Below, piece by piece: positions 44,713 to 53,951 of a stretch of DNA of 64,000 nt; position 1 is the first letter of the stretch, and each line of letters starts with the position of its first letter. Under the pieces are notes generated by a model that was given only the letters and a program-made list of their open reading frames with translations, was not told where the DNA came from and did not search any database. Where the stretch lies: NCBI RefSeq assembly GCF_000368965.1, contig NZ_KB849780.1, positions 1,612,145 to 1,676,144 on the forward strand, given 5' to 3'. A program made the position numbers and the translations under genes. The stretch comes from Acinetobacter calcoaceticus DSM 30006 = CIP 81.8. Lineage in GTDB: Bacteria; Pseudomonadota; Gammaproteobacteria; Pseudomonadales; Moraxellaceae.

Positions 44713-45318
44713 ATGAAGAATTTTATTTATGGTTTATCTCAATATTATCAAAAACTGGGTAAAACTCTACAACATGCAGATGGCATCGCAGCTCTGGCTC
44801 TTCGATTGTATCTAGTGCCTATATTTTGGATGGCAGGCACAAATAAATTAATGCACTTCAATGATATTGTAGAATGGTTTGGCAACTCAGATGGAGGTTT
44901 AGGACTTCCCTTTCCATATCTAATGACCCTGCTTGCAACAACAACTGAACTCGCGGGCGCAATACTATTAACATTTGGCCTCTTTACTCGCTTAATTAGT
45001 ATTCCCCTCATTATTACGATGTTGGTTGCTATATTTACGATACATCTACCAAATGGATGGCAAGCGATTGCTGATCCAAATGCACCCTTTGCAAACATGC
45101 AGGTGTTGGCTTCAGCTGAAAAGTTAGAGAAGGCTCGCCAAATATTACAAACCTACGGCAATTATGACTGGCTCACTTCCAATGGTTCGTTTGTAATTTT
45201 AAATAATGGAATTGAGTTTGCCACTACGTATTTAGTCATGCTTCTCGCACTGCTTGTTCTTGGAGGCGGCCGTTATTTTAGTTTAGATTATTGGATTAAA
45301 AAGAAACTGTCTAATTAA
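44713..45318 (+). CDS. hvfD: HvfD, DoxX-family membrane protein
   Basis: 201 residues, four predicted membrane spans. DoxX features: RLYLVPIFWMAGTNKLMHF, ELAGAILLTFGLFTRL and a C-terminal LVMLLALLVLGGGRYFSLD. Homologues accompany hvfABC or buf genes and may support redox or export of the modified peptide. A large periplasmic insert lies at about 110-165. Divergent from hvfA and under a matching promoter. Confidence 0.88.
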   Translation: MKNFIYGLSQYYQKLGKTLQHADGIAALALRLYLVPIFWMAGTNKLMHFNDIVEWFGNSDGGLGLPFPYLMTLLATTTELAGAILLTFGLFTRLISIPLIITMLVAIFTIHLPNGWQAIADPNAPFANMQVLASAEKLEKARQILQTYGNYDWLTSNGSFVILNNGIEFATTYLVMLLALLVLGGGRYFSLDYWIKKKLSN

Positions 45319-45367
45319 TCATTACGTTAAGAACCCTCATGGCGGCAACATTGAGTATCTTTTTCTT

Positions 45368-45400
45368 ATTGTGTGCCATGTTTAGCTCATGACACACAAT
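45368..45400. terminator. Hairpin between hvfD and the DUF4424 gene
   Basis: ATTGTGTG-c-CATG and CATG-a-CACACAAT pair around TTTAGCT. There is no strong U-run, so terminator activity is only likely from its place between convergent stops. Confidence 0.4.
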
Positions 45401-45442
45401 CAATAGTGAGGCAATTGGGGAGAATTCGAAGCTTGTATGAAA

Positions 45443-46387
45443 TTATCTAACTCTCACAAAAATAATATCTAGGTCTTTTTTGAGTACAAACTTGGTTTTG
45501 GTCATCTGAAATTGAGTTGGGCTAATCTTTTTGACTTGGCCATCCCAGCAAAAAGAAACCAGCTCATCCTTATCACGCTCAATGGTTAACTTAAAGTTTT
45601 CAATCGGCTTTGCCCAATTTGCACCCGTCGTCAAAATATAACCCAAAGCACTAAACGGCGAATTTTCTGCGCTGGCTTTTTTTAAGCCCTGCTTAAATTG
45701 CTTATCCATACAAAATTGCTGGTTATATTCATCTGGATATAAGGCAACAGAACCACCCACCAAAGGTTTATATTCATGATGAATTTTAGTCAAACTATTG
45801 GCTTTAAAGGTTTGCTTCCAACTATAGATCACTTGAGATGACCACGGGATTACATCATCTTTTTTAAAATTAGCTAAAATTTTCTGTATTTGTGGTTTAT
45901 TACATTGTTTTAGCTTATCTACATAATATTCATAATTATAGTTATTACGCAGCCATGGGTTGAGCATATCTTTTTCACTAAAACCGCATTGCTTAAACTC
46001 ATCTGTTGCATCAATCAGAGGTGATTTTTCATCTTTTTGAATAAACGTTCTGACATGCATTTCCGGTTTTATATTTTTCCCATCCACCACGATCTTAAAA
46101 CTTTTTAGAAGTTCTTCTGTATGGGCAAAATCAGACTCAAAGAAATTATCAATGCGCGGTAATGGAAATAAAATAGTTTCAGTGACCTCTTTATTGCTTA
46201 GGTTTTTATAGAGGTAATCGACCTTAATCAGTTTTTTACTAATAAATAGATCTTCGCTTTGCATCGCAATCTGCGAATTTTTGAGATATTGAATCCCCCC
46301 CGTACCGACATAGCCCGTAGAATCATTGGCTACGCTATAGGTCGATAGTTGAATTAATACAGCAAAAGTCATTACAAGCTTTTTCAT
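45443..46387 (-). CDS. DUF4424-family exported protein
   Basis: 314 residues with a signal peptide (MKKLVMTFAVLIQLSTYSVAND). NDSTGYVGTGGIQYLKNSQIAMQSEDLFIS and KLIKVDYLYKNLS, PLPRID are the DUF4424 N-terminal pattern; the rest is mainly beta. Function is unknown for the family. Two Cys pairs may form disulphides in the periplasm. Confidence 0.8.
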   Translation of the reverse strand: MKKLVMTFAVLIQLSTYSVANDSTGYVGTGGIQYLKNSQIAMQSEDLFISKKLIKVDYLYKNLSNKEVTETILFPLPRIDNFFESDFAHTEELLKSFKIVVDGKNIKPEMHVRTFIQKDEKSPLIDATDEFKQCGFSEKDMLNPWLRNNYNYEYYVDKLKQCNKPQIQKILANFKKDDVIPWSSQVIYSWKQTFKANSLTKIHHEYKPLVGGSVALYPDEYNQQFCMDKQFKQGLKKASAENSPFSALGYILTTGANWAKPIENFKLTIERDKDELVSFCWDGQVKKISPTQFQMTKTKFVLKKDLDIIFVRVR

Positions 46388-46461
46388 TTTAAAGCGCTCT
46401 ATGTCATTTTCTAATTATGGAATGTCAATCTGTGGTAAATCATATTATATATTTCACCCAC

Positions 46462-46485
46462 AAAAAACCGTCTAAAGACGGTTTG
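46462..46485 (-). terminator. Terminator after the 114-aa gene
   Basis: On the minus strand AAACCGTC, loop TTTA, GACGGTTTTTT. It lies 27 bases past the stop at 46512. Confidence 0.88.
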
Positions 46486-46511
46486 TTCATACATTTAAAA
46501 TCTAATTCCTT

Positions 46512-46856
46512 TTAATGATAATTTAGTTTTTGCCTCATCATCTTTTTTTGCACACTAATTTTTCCAATAAAGTTTGTTAGCCATAAAATGCATTCATCCC
46601 GATGTTCAAAATGTGGAATCAAACTTAGATCAACTTTTATATCTCTATCTGCCAAAGGCAAACTCAGACAATATTCAAAGTCGATAGAGTTATACTTTAA
46701 TTTTAGATCTTTTTCTTCGGCCTGCTTTTTGATTTCCGCCATAATTCGATTGAGGTTAACAATCAAGTTATTTGAAACTTGGTTATTTTCATAAATACGT
46801 TCATATACATTTTCAGCAACATCTATGTATTTAATTAGCTCGGCATTTTCGTTCAT
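46512..46856 (-). CDS. Hypothetical protein, paralogue of the interrupted gene 47169-47627
   Basis: 114 residues, function not recognised. A helical N-terminus (IDVAENVYERIYENN), then LKLKYNSIDFEYCLSLPLADRDIKVDLSLIPHF-like strands and ECILWLTNFIGKI. The IDFE...PL...DLS(L/V)(I/M)P...(Y/I)LWL core is shared with the next gene upstream, showing tandem duplication. Confidence 0.7.
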   Translation of the reverse strand: MNENAELIKYIDVAENVYERIYENNQVSNNLIVNLNRIMAEIKKQAEEKDLKLKYNSIDFEYCLSLPLADRDIKVDLSLIPHFEHRDECILWLTNFIGKISVQKKMMRQKLNYH

Positions 46857-47084
46857 ATTATTTATATTTCCCTTTTTTTAAAGATTATGAACAGCTAAAT
46901 GTTTAATTGCGTTACTTGACACATTGCTTATGTGAAAAACGTATATTTTTCTTTATTAACAAATACACTTAAGATATTGTTATTTATTAAAATTCAGTAG
47001 ATATTTGCACATTTGTATACATTTAATATTTTCTAAAATCTAAATTTAGACAATATTAAATGTTAGTTAGGATGAGATTAATAC

Positions 47085-47109
47085 AAAAAAAACCGCCCCA
47101 GAAGGCGGT
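47085..47109 (-). terminator. Terminator after the interrupted paralogue
   Basis: On the minus strand ACCGCC, loop TTCTGG, GGCGGT and seven T, 60 bases after the stop at 47169. The rest of 46857-47168 is AT-rich, with no other signal seen. Confidence 0.9.
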
Positions 47110-47168
47110 CGCTGAAGTTAAACCAGCAGTATATAGAAGTGTGGTGGACCGTCACTTCTACATTCTTT

Positions 47169-47627
47169 TTATGAAGGAGTTTTATTGGTTTTACTAAAAT
47201 CTTCAGATTTAAAATAATTGATAATCATGTCTGCATGCTCTTCTTTTTGAGGAGCTACAGATACAGGAAATGCATCTTTCGACATCTTAAAACCTGGTGG
47301 AAGAAATTGCGAAATTGGTGGTAATTTAGGTTTTCCACCTTCCGTAATTCGTTCAATAAAACCAGCTAACCAAAGAAGATACTCTCCTTCATTTGCAAAT
47401 TTTGGCATGACACTCAAGTCAATTTGAACTTTGCATTCACTTAAAGGTTTGGTTAAGTTCTCTTCAAAGTCTATATAGTTGAACTTGAGCTTAAACTCAG
47501 TTCCCTTGATCGCTTTTCGAATCTGACTAATTAAACAGTTAAGATTCTAAGTAATGTCATCAGTGAATAAGCTATCTTTTTTAATATTTTTATAAACCTT
47601 TTCGGCTACAGCTAAATACTTTGGCAT
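47169..47627 (-). pseudogene. Interrupted paralogue of the 114-aa hypothetical protein
   Basis: From an ATG at 47627 (GAGAGAGG before it) the frame reads MPKYLAVAEKVYKNI...FTDDIT, a TAG (47547-47549), then NLNCLISQIRKAIKG, FKLKFNYIDFEENLTKPLSE, VQIDLSVMPKF and on to 47169 without another stop. The sequence on both sides of the TAG aligns with the paralogue at 46512-46856 (the stop falls where VNLN would be), so a single nonsense change broke a 152-codon gene. A shorter protein from 47417 could still be made but would lack the conserved N-terminal half. Its C-terminus is longer and Pro-rich. Confidence 0.75.
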
Positions 47628-47877
47628 TAACCTCTCTCCGTACTATTGTTATAAAGTGCTGATCTAAAAATCTTTTATGACTTTGATTATGCTCAAAGAA
47701 GTGTAAGTAAAGGTAATCTTATAGGTGTGGTTTGTAAGTAATTAGCACCTTATGTAAAGGCAGCCTAAAAAACACCTAAAAAAATTATGGTTTTGATAAC
47801 TCATCCACAAAATGAATGGTTGAATAGAGATAATTAGAAACATTTACTTTCATATTATTTTTTACCAAATGGTAAAA

Positions 47878-48072
47878 TCAATATGTCCTCATCTGTTTAT
47901 CTCTACGCACTAAACCTAAAACAGATCTACGTACTCTTATTTCTTCTTCAGAAAAAGGCAAATGGTCTATGAGTTCGTGAATTGGGAGAGAATTATTTTC
48001 TATCAAGAAACAGTCTTGTTCTGTTGTCCAATTAGAAATGGTTGATTTAGTTTGTTTTAGATATCGCTTCAT
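47878..48072 (-). CDS. Small hypothetical protein (64 aa)
   Basis: 64 residues from the ATG at 48072 (AGGA 3-4 bases upstream), shorter than the longest frame. ISNWTTEQDCFLIENNSLP followed by IHELIDHLPFSEEEIRVRR and LGLVRR resembles a SANT/Myb-like helix-turn-helix, as seen in small phage or bacterial DNA-binding proteins. Not otherwise recognised. Confidence 0.55.
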   Translation of the reverse strand: MKRYLKQTKSTISNWTTEQDCFLIENNSLPIHELIDHLPFSEEEIRVRRSVLGLVRRDKQMRTY

Positions 48073-48208
48073 ATTTCCTAGCAGATTTGTTTGTAATCTC
48101 AAGATGCCAGTCTTTAAGACGAGCTTATCCCTTAGATTTTGTGGTGATCTTAAGGTTCAATGTGATTATAGCAGTCTGTAGATAAGATGTTCAGCTTATA
48201 GCCTCTAA

Positions 48209-48235
48209 TAAAAAAAGCCCACACACTGCGGGCTT
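48209..48235 (-). terminator. Terminator after the 105-aa gene
   Basis: On the minus strand AAGCCC, a 9-base loop, GGGCTTTTTTT, 9 bases after the stop at 48244. Confidence 0.88.
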
Positions 48236-48243
48236 CCTACTCA

Positions 48244-48561
48244 TTATTTTGCGGCATTCACCCCAGCAATAAACTGACTACAATTAGAGCCTTCAGATGC
48301 GTTACCTAATTGCTTTTCAGAAAATTTAAATTTAGAGGCAACTGACTCGTAATCTTTTTTAAGGCTTTGACCTGTTAGCTCACCTAGCTCTTTCACTTGT
48401 TCAGGTTTCAAGATGCCATGTTCAACCGCTTGGTTTACCATTACACATGCTGTGGTCATCGCGTCATAACGTGCAGCAGTTTTAGAGTAGCCTAGAGCGC
48501 CTATTACTCCACCAACAATTAAGCCAATAATTACCGCTAAAGTTACGTGCATTTTATTCAT
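48244..48561 (-). CDS. Small membrane-anchored hypothetical protein (105 aa)
   Basis: 105 residues. One N-terminal span (VTLAVIIGLIVGGVIGALGY) with glycine-zipper spacing, then a soluble helical domain with two Cys (TTACVMVNQ and SNCSQF) that could pair in the periplasm. Function unknown. Single-gene unit with its own terminator. Confidence 0.65.
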   Translation of the reverse strand: MNKMHVTLAVIIGLIVGGVIGALGYSKTAARYDAMTTACVMVNQAVEHGILKPEQVKELGELTGQSLKKDYESVASKFKFSEKQLGNASEGSNCSQFIAGVNAAK

Positions 48562-48702
48562 TTTTTAAATACCTAAAAATCTAACTAAAAGAGGAACACT
48601 TCAAAAGGATGTACTCAAGTCTAATTAAGATAAATATATTTATCTGATATCAAAAGTTAGAATCTGTCACAATTATTGATAGATTCAGATATTTCTAAAT
48701 CA

Positions 48703-49407
48703 TCAAGGTAAAAATGGTTTTGTTAGAAATACAAATCCGACAGAGAAAAAAGCATTATCGTGATGAGAAATTTGATTGCCATAACTTGCATCTAATTGAA
48801 CAAAGTCCTTGTAGACCAAGTATCTAAAACCTGTCTGGTAAAAGGAATCATTTCGGTCATTACCATATACTTCGGCAGTGAGCGTTAAAGGACGAGTAAG
48901 TTGTGTTTCGGTTCCAATTCCCCACGTGGTCTGGTTTTTATGCGTGGTATTTTCACGTAACCAACCTAGGTTGGCATGGATTAAAAATTTATCATCGAAA
49001 GTAGAAACACTTAATGGAACATTGACCGTCCAATCTTTCCTTGAAGAATCTTTGGTATTTATTTGAGTGCCAAAAGAAAAACCAACTCCCCAATCATTGG
49101 TTTCTAAAGGCTTTAATAAGGTTTTACCTTGTAAGGTTGCATAGCTGACGTGCTCAGTATCATCGTTTACTCTTCCCAGCCCTACAGCAAATTCAAAATT
49201 GCCACCAAAATTACAGGCAGGCATTGCCCAATATTCTTTGTTGTCAGGGTTATGCTGCATCCATGTTTCGAGTTGACAGGTCTTTGGAGAAACAAGAGCT
49301 GCATCGTCAACAACCATAGGTCTTCCACTATGGCTAGCGTTAGATAAAGCCAATAAACAGAAACCTGAAATAAGTGAGCGTTTCTTTAAAGTAAATACCA
49401 CAGGCAT
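48703..49407 (-). CDS. Putative outer-membrane beta-barrel protein
   Basis: About 234 residues from the ATG at 49407 (GGGAG just upstream; an alternative ATG at 49416). A signal-like N-terminus (KKRSLISGFCLLALSNASHS) precedes a mature part with alternating amphipathic strands (NFEFAVGLGRV, WGVGFSFGTQI, LIHANLGWLRE, LTAEVYGND, FYQTGFRYLVY, NAFFSVGFVF), typical of an eight- to ten-strand barrel. One Cys pair (TCQLETW, MPACNF). Ligand unknown. Confidence 0.65.
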   Translation of the reverse strand: MPVVFTLKKRSLISGFCLLALSNASHSGRPMVVDDAALVSPKTCQLETWMQHNPDNKEYWAMPACNFGGNFEFAVGLGRVNDDTEHVSYATLQGKTLLKPLETNDWGVGFSFGTQINTKDSSRKDWTVNVPLSVSTFDDKFLIHANLGWLRENTTHKNQTTWGIGTETQLTRPLTLTAEVYGNDRNDSFYQTGFRYLVYKDFVQLDASYGNQISHHDNAFFSVGFVFLTKPFLP

Positions 49408-49495
49408 CACTCCCATAAGTTATGGAGCATATGCGAGTACTGCAACCCGTCATGATTAAATCATGGGCTAATAATAGAAATGAAAAGATAAAAAT

Positions 49496-49528
49496 AAAAA
49501 ACCTCTTCTTGCATCCACAAAAAGAGGT
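49496..49528 (-). terminator. Terminator downstream of the biosynthetic operon
   Basis: On the minus strand ACCTCTT, a 14-base loop, AAGAGGT and a T-run. It is the first terminator met by the long operon ending at 49778, 250 bases away. The stretch 49417-49777 holds no other convincing gene. Confidence 0.65.
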
Positions 49529-49777
49529 CTGTAAGGACTTCAGTGGATACTTAGACTATTACCGATCGACTATCGTCACTCGAACAAGTACTCACAATGA
49601 AGCTCCTAAAAATTTGTTGGGCGGATTCTAAAATTACCTTTGTTAAATATCAAGTTAAAATTTCGTGACAATCAAAGCCTTATACCAATCGTTGTATCAA
49701 AGCAGAAAAGTCATTGTGAGTTTTTTATTTCTAATGAGCGATTAACTCAATGCTATTAATAAATGGAGTTAGCCTAA

Positions 49778-50473
49778 TTAATTTATAGCCAATAAATCTT
49801 TTTTGCTTTTAATATGTAAAGTCCTAAATCCTAGCTCTCCAGATGGAAGAATATCTTTTTTAATACTATCTCCTATCATGTAACACTCTTCAGGGTTTTC
49901 CCTCGTAATATTTAAGATTTTTCTATACAAACATTTTGAAGGTTTACCTACGCCAAAATCACCAGAAACAAAAACCATTTTAAAAAAAGGCAGCAGACCT
50001 GAATAAAAAATCTTCTGATATTGAATATATGAATCACCATTTGTGATTATGTAAAAATTACTATTTAGGTTTTTAAAATAAACATCTAAAAACTCAGAAT
50101 TTACAATTAATTTTTTTATTGCAATCGGTCTAAAATAGATCGACATGGGAAATGGCTTTTCACAAAAACATAATCCTTTAATATATTTATAACAATCTCT
50201 TTGAAAGATATCCACCCATTTATAAAATTCTTCTAATTCATCTCCATAAAAATATTTATCAATCCAAAACAATTCATTAACACCAATTCCTACAGAAAAC
50301 ATATAATCGAAAAAAGGGCTACTTTTAAAAATATAATCACAATAATCTATGAAATCACTATATAAAATATTACTATTAATAAAATCAAATACTTCAGCGA
50401 TACTATTTGCATCAACATTAGAGTCAATTAAAGTACCATCCAAGTCAAAATAGTAATTATAGGTCATAAACAA
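49778..50473 (-). CDS. HAD-family phosphatase of the biosynthetic cluster
   Basis: 231 residues. Motif I YYFDLDGTLIDSN, motif II IITNGDS, Lys in GVGKPSKCLYRK, motif IV EECYMIGDSIKKDI: a complete HAD hydrolase with a helical cap (about 20-120). It probably removes a phosphate from an intermediate made by the kinase-like protein of the same operon, or is housekeeping for nucleotides. Last gene of the operon; its start overlaps the ligase stop by 10 bases or less. Confidence 0.82.
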   Translation of the reverse strand: MFMTYNYYFDLDGTLIDSNVDANSIAEVFDFINSNILYSDFIDYCDYIFKSSPFFDYMFSVGIGVNELFWIDKYFYGDELEEFYKWVDIFQRDCYKYIKGLCFCEKPFPMSIYFRPIAIKKLIVNSEFLDVYFKNLNSNFYIITNGDSYIQYQKIFYSGLLPFFKMVFVSGDFGVGKPSKCLYRKILNITRENPEECYMIGDSIKKDILPSGELGFRTLHIKSKKDLLAIN

Positions 50474-52080
50474 TTAGCCATCTTAGTCATTAGCTCATGC
50501 TTTTTAACCTTACCCGTTGCTGTTTTGGGAAGTTCTGCTAGGATGAACTTGTGAGGAGTCTTTAGTTTACCTAAATTCTGTGAACAATATAGAAGGAGAT
50601 CATCACTGATTTGTTCTAGATTCATCGTACTTTCAATAAATGCTATAATTTTTGTTTCTTGTGCTAAATTACTATTAATACCTATTACAGCAACATCATC
50701 AATATATTTATATTTCAATAGTATATATTCAATTTCCAAACTAGAAACATTTAACCAATCATTATCATTTTCAATAAATATTAAGTCTTTCTTCCTATCC
50801 TTCAATTGTAGTGAACCATCTGAATGGATTACAGCTAAGTCACCTGTTCTAAACCAATTATTCTCTATAGATTCATCTGTCATGGCTTTATTTTTATAAT
50901 ATCTACTAAAAAGGGTATTCCCTCTGATTAATATTTCCCCAATATCTTTTCCATCATGTTTAATCAATTCACCTTCATTATTAATTAATTTAAATTTTGA
51001 ACCAAAATGTGGAGAAACTATTCCTTGTTTACTATGAAAATCAACATAATCATCCAGTGATTTAAAATCAGTAAACTTAGATGATGTAGATGTAATAGAA
51101 CCTAACGATTCATTTAAACCATATTGATTGACCAAATTAATTTTTAAATCATAAAATCTATTTAATAATTCAGGAGAAGGAGAAGCTCCTCCTATCATTA
51201 GATTTAAATAATTTAAACTATCGGAATTATCATGAAATGCTAATGATTTTAATAATCTTGGTGAGCCTGCTAAATGAGTAACATTAAAAATTCTGATCTT
51301 TTTCAAAACATCTGCTACGTCATTAAGCAAATTATTATCATATATAATTTGCGTAGCTGAACTAGCAAACAATGCCCAAATATGTGCCCAACCATTACCA
51401 TGAAACATAGGCAATGACCAAAAATATACAGTTTTAATATCTAAATTAAAAATTATAATTTGACCTAAAGCCTGTAAATAAGCAGTTCTATGAGTATAAA
51501 CAACTGCTTTTGGTAAGCCTGTGGTTCCTGAGGTAAAATTAATAGCAAGATCATCATACTCATTAATTACTGGAAATACTTCATCAGTGTATATGTCGTT
51601 TGTTTTCAAACAGCTTTCATAAATAAAAAAATTATTTTCTTTTAATTTATCGAATTTATTTTTAAATGAACGTGGAAAAATGAAAAATAATTCATTTTCC
51701 ACATTAATAATACTTGAAAATTTATCTTCAGATAAATTAAGAAATAAAAATTTAGTCTCTGAAAATTCTAGTTGTTGAATTATTTCACTAATTGAAAGAT
51801 TAGGATTGATAGTAACAACAACCCCACCCGCCTTAGCAATTGCAAAATGTAACTCAATAACCTCCATGCAATTCATTGATAATATAGCTACTTTTTCTCC
51901 TTTCATTAGGCCATTTTTAATGAAAAAATATGATAAATTTTTTATTCTGGTATAAGTTTCACTAAAAGTGTAGCTATACCCCTTATCATAAAAACTTATA
52001 TTATCCCCATGAAAATTATAACTTTTATCTAAGAACTCCAAAGGAGTTAATTGATTTATTGAATGTAAATATTGTGACAT
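50464..52080 (-). CDS. Acyl/aminoacyl adenylate-forming ligase
   Basis: 538 residues from the ATG at 52080 (GGAGAA inside the last codons of the upstream gene); the longer start at 52095 lacks that. ANL-superfamily motifs: INFTSGTTGLPKAVVYTHR, VNQYGLNES, WFRTGDLAVIHSDGSLQLKDRKKDLI and PKTATGKVKKHEL with the catalytic Lys. It activates a carboxylate as AMP ester. No carrier-protein gene is in the cluster, so transfer would be to CoA, an amine or a distant carrier. The substrate pocket code was not interpreted. Confidence 0.87.
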   Translation of the reverse strand: MSQYLHSINQLTPLEFLDKSYNFHGDNISFYDKGYSYTFSETYTRIKNLSYFFIKNGLMKGEKVAILSMNCMEVIELHFAIAKAGGVVVTINPNLSISEIIQQLEFSETKFLFLNLSEDKFSSIINVENELFFIFPRSFKNKFDKLKENNFFIYESCLKTNDIYTDEVFPVINEYDDLAINFTSGTTGLPKAVVYTHRTAYLQALGQIIIFNLDIKTVYFWSLPMFHGNGWAHIWALFASSATQIIYDNNLLNDVADVLKKIRIFNVTHLAGSPRLLKSLAFHDNSDSLNYLNLMIGGASPSPELLNRFYDLKINLVNQYGLNESLGSITSTSSKFTDFKSLDDYVDFHSKQGIVSPHFGSKFKLINNEGELIKHDGKDIGEILIRGNTLFSRYYKNKAMTDESIENNWFRTGDLAVIHSDGSLQLKDRKKDLIFIENDNDWLNVSSLEIEYILLKYKYIDDVAVIGINSNLAQETKIIAFIESTMNLEQISDDLLLYCSQNLGKLKTPHKFILAELPKTATGKVKKHELMTKMANCL

Positions 52081-52084
52081 GAAA

Positions 52085-53026
52085 TTATTCTCCATTAATA
52101 AAAATCAATGAGTCCTCTACAATTTCTTGTCTAGCTTTTTCGTCAATATAGTATGACCAATGCTTTTTACTTGGGCCAAAAAATCTGTAAATAATTTGGA
52201 TTCCTAAATGCTGCATAAAAGAATCTACAACAGTATCTTTTTCTAACTTATTAAATTCTTTAAAATACTCTTCTAAGAATATACTCATATATCTCTTAGC
52301 GTCTTTTTTATGATATATAGAGCTCATATATATTTCTGAAAAAATATAGGCCAAATCATATTGTGGCGATCCAAGATGAGACTGTTCAAAATCGATAAAA
52401 ACAATTTTGTTACTATCAATAAGAATATTTCTTGAGTTAAGATCACTATGCAGAATGCAATATGATTCTGATATATATTTATTTTTAATTTTAATAATAT
52501 TTTCGAATGTTTTTTTGTCTACAAATTTTTCTAAACCATCATATTGTAAAAGCAACTTAAAATCTCTAAATTTAGTATTATATAGTTTTTTAGCTTCATT
52601 AAACTTCAGAAATGATTCTTGATGCAATTTACCTAGAAAATATGCAATTTCACGTATATGGTTTTCAGTAAAGGTTCCTTTTTCAAGGAAATTTATAAAA
52701 GTTTGACCATTTAGAAACTCCATAATAAAACTAGTAGAACTCTCATTTTCACGAATAATTAATGGAATTTTTATATTACTATGATTGTGAAACAATTGTG
52801 AAACAATTTTTTGAACATCAAGTGCAAGTGTATATCTTTCCTCTTTAGGTATATTGGGAATGTTATAAATTTCACTTTTAGCTTGATCCATATATTGTTT
52901 GAAAATATATTTTTTTTCATTGCTTTGAAAGAAAACTAAATTATTAAACAACCCTCCATCTTGCAATCTAATTTCAGTTATATTGCCATTACCAAAAGTT
53001 TCTTTAACACTTTGAATATCCAACAT
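52085..53026 (-). CDS. Kinase-fold (APH/choline-kinase-like) protein
   Basis: 313 residues. N-lobe GLFNNLVFFQSNEKKYIFKQY; C-lobe catalytic loop HSDLNSRNILID (HxDxxxxN) and metal site FIDFEQSHLG (DxE-like in place of DFG): an aminoglycoside-phosphotransferase-type fold, used for hydroxyl groups of small molecules such as choline, homoserine or hydroxylysine. It may phosphorylate a hydroxylated amino acid produced by the oxygenases. Downstream of the diiron oxygenase by 1 base. Confidence 0.8.
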   Translation of the reverse strand: MLDIQSVKETFGNGNITEIRLQDGGLFNNLVFFQSNEKKYIFKQYMDQAKSEIYNIPNIPKEERYTLALDVQKIVSQLFHNHSNIKIPLIIRENESSTSFIMEFLNGQTFINFLEKGTFTENHIREIAYFLGKLHQESFLKFNEAKKLYNTKFRDFKLLLQYDGLEKFVDKKTFENIIKIKNKYISESYCILHSDLNSRNILIDSNKIVFIDFEQSHLGSPQYDLAYIFSEIYMSSIYHKKDAKRYMSIFLEEYFKEFNKLEKDTVVDSFMQHLGIQIIYRFFGPSKKHWSYYIDEKARQEIVEDSLIFINGE

Positions 53027-53027
53027 A

Positions 53028-53951
53028 TTACAACTCCAAATTTAGTTCATTAAATACAGAATATATTCTTTCATAGCTTCTAGATAAGTTTATTTTACTG
53101 ATATACTTATTTTCATTTTTTATATCATTAATTATAGTTTGTGATGATTTCACACCTACTACATCCAGAATTTGGCTCCAAACTATCCAATCATCTTCTA
53201 CAAATACATCCATAGCAATATTTATAAATTTCCTTAAAATTGCTTTATGTTCATTTTTTAAGTTTGCTAAATTATTTAAAATAATAATTTCAAAAACACC
53301 TGCATGAGCATTTTCATCTTTTTCATGCAAACTAACTAAATGTCTATTAAAGGGTTGTACTGTTTCATCTTTTGAAACTAAATTTAAAAATTCATAAATA
53401 CTCAATTCACCTACAAAACACCATGCTACAAGTGCTAAATCCTTCTCAATTTCACTCAAATTTTTACTGCAAATTTCTTTATAACGTCTATAAATTAATG
53501 CTTTTTTATTTAATTCATCTACTATATTTTCCTGTAAATTCCTCCATTTAATTGTGTTTTCTATTGCTATTTCATGCATATACGAATGAAATGTTTCATC
53601 AATAAGGGTCTGACGTATTATTGATCTATCCGTCCCTTTAATATTAAAGATATGATCAAGTTCAATCAGTTTTTGTATGGCGGGTGCAACAATAAGTTCT
53701 TCTGTTTCTACAACTCTTTTATTCCAATAAATCCACGCTAAACTATCTATATAGTTTTTTTTCTCTATATCTAACTCTAAATATAATGGATGTTGATGAA
53801 ATGGTATCAGTGTTTCTGGAAATTCACGAAAAGACTGATCAAATAGATTGGCTCTATACTCTTCAAATCGTTTATCGCGCACTGCCGCTCTTTTCGACCA
53901 GCTCTCAGCCATTACTCGGCTTCTACTATTTGTATTTATTTTAATATTCAT
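53028..53951 (-). CDS. AurF-like diiron N-oxygenase
   Basis: 307 residues from the ATG at 53951. Ligand pattern of the AurF/CmlI-type ferritin-like diiron oxygenases: E84 (VVETEEL), E119-xx-H122 (DETFH), E182 (GELSIYE) and E213-xx-H216 (DENAH). Relatives N-oxidise amines in aureothin and chloramphenicol and in diazeniumdiolate pathways (ham, pvf/mgo). It overlaps the end of the aminotransferase gene by 11 bases. N-oxidation is inferred; O-insertion on carbon is possible. Confidence 0.78.
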   Translation of the reverse strand: MNIKINTNSRSRVMAESWSKRAAVRDKRFEEYRANLFDQSFREFPETLIPFHQHPLYLELDIEKKNYIDSLAWIYWNKRVVETEELIVAPAIQKLIELDHIFNIKGTDRSIIRQTLIDETFHSYMHEIAIENTIKWRNLQENIVDELNKKALIYRRYKEICSKNLSEIEKDLALVAWCFVGELSIYEFLNLVSKDETVQPFNRHLVSLHEKDENAHAGVFEIIILNNLANLKNEHKAILRKFINIAMDVFVEDDWIVWSQILDVVGVKSSQTIINDIKNENKYISKINLSRSYERIYSVFNELNLEL

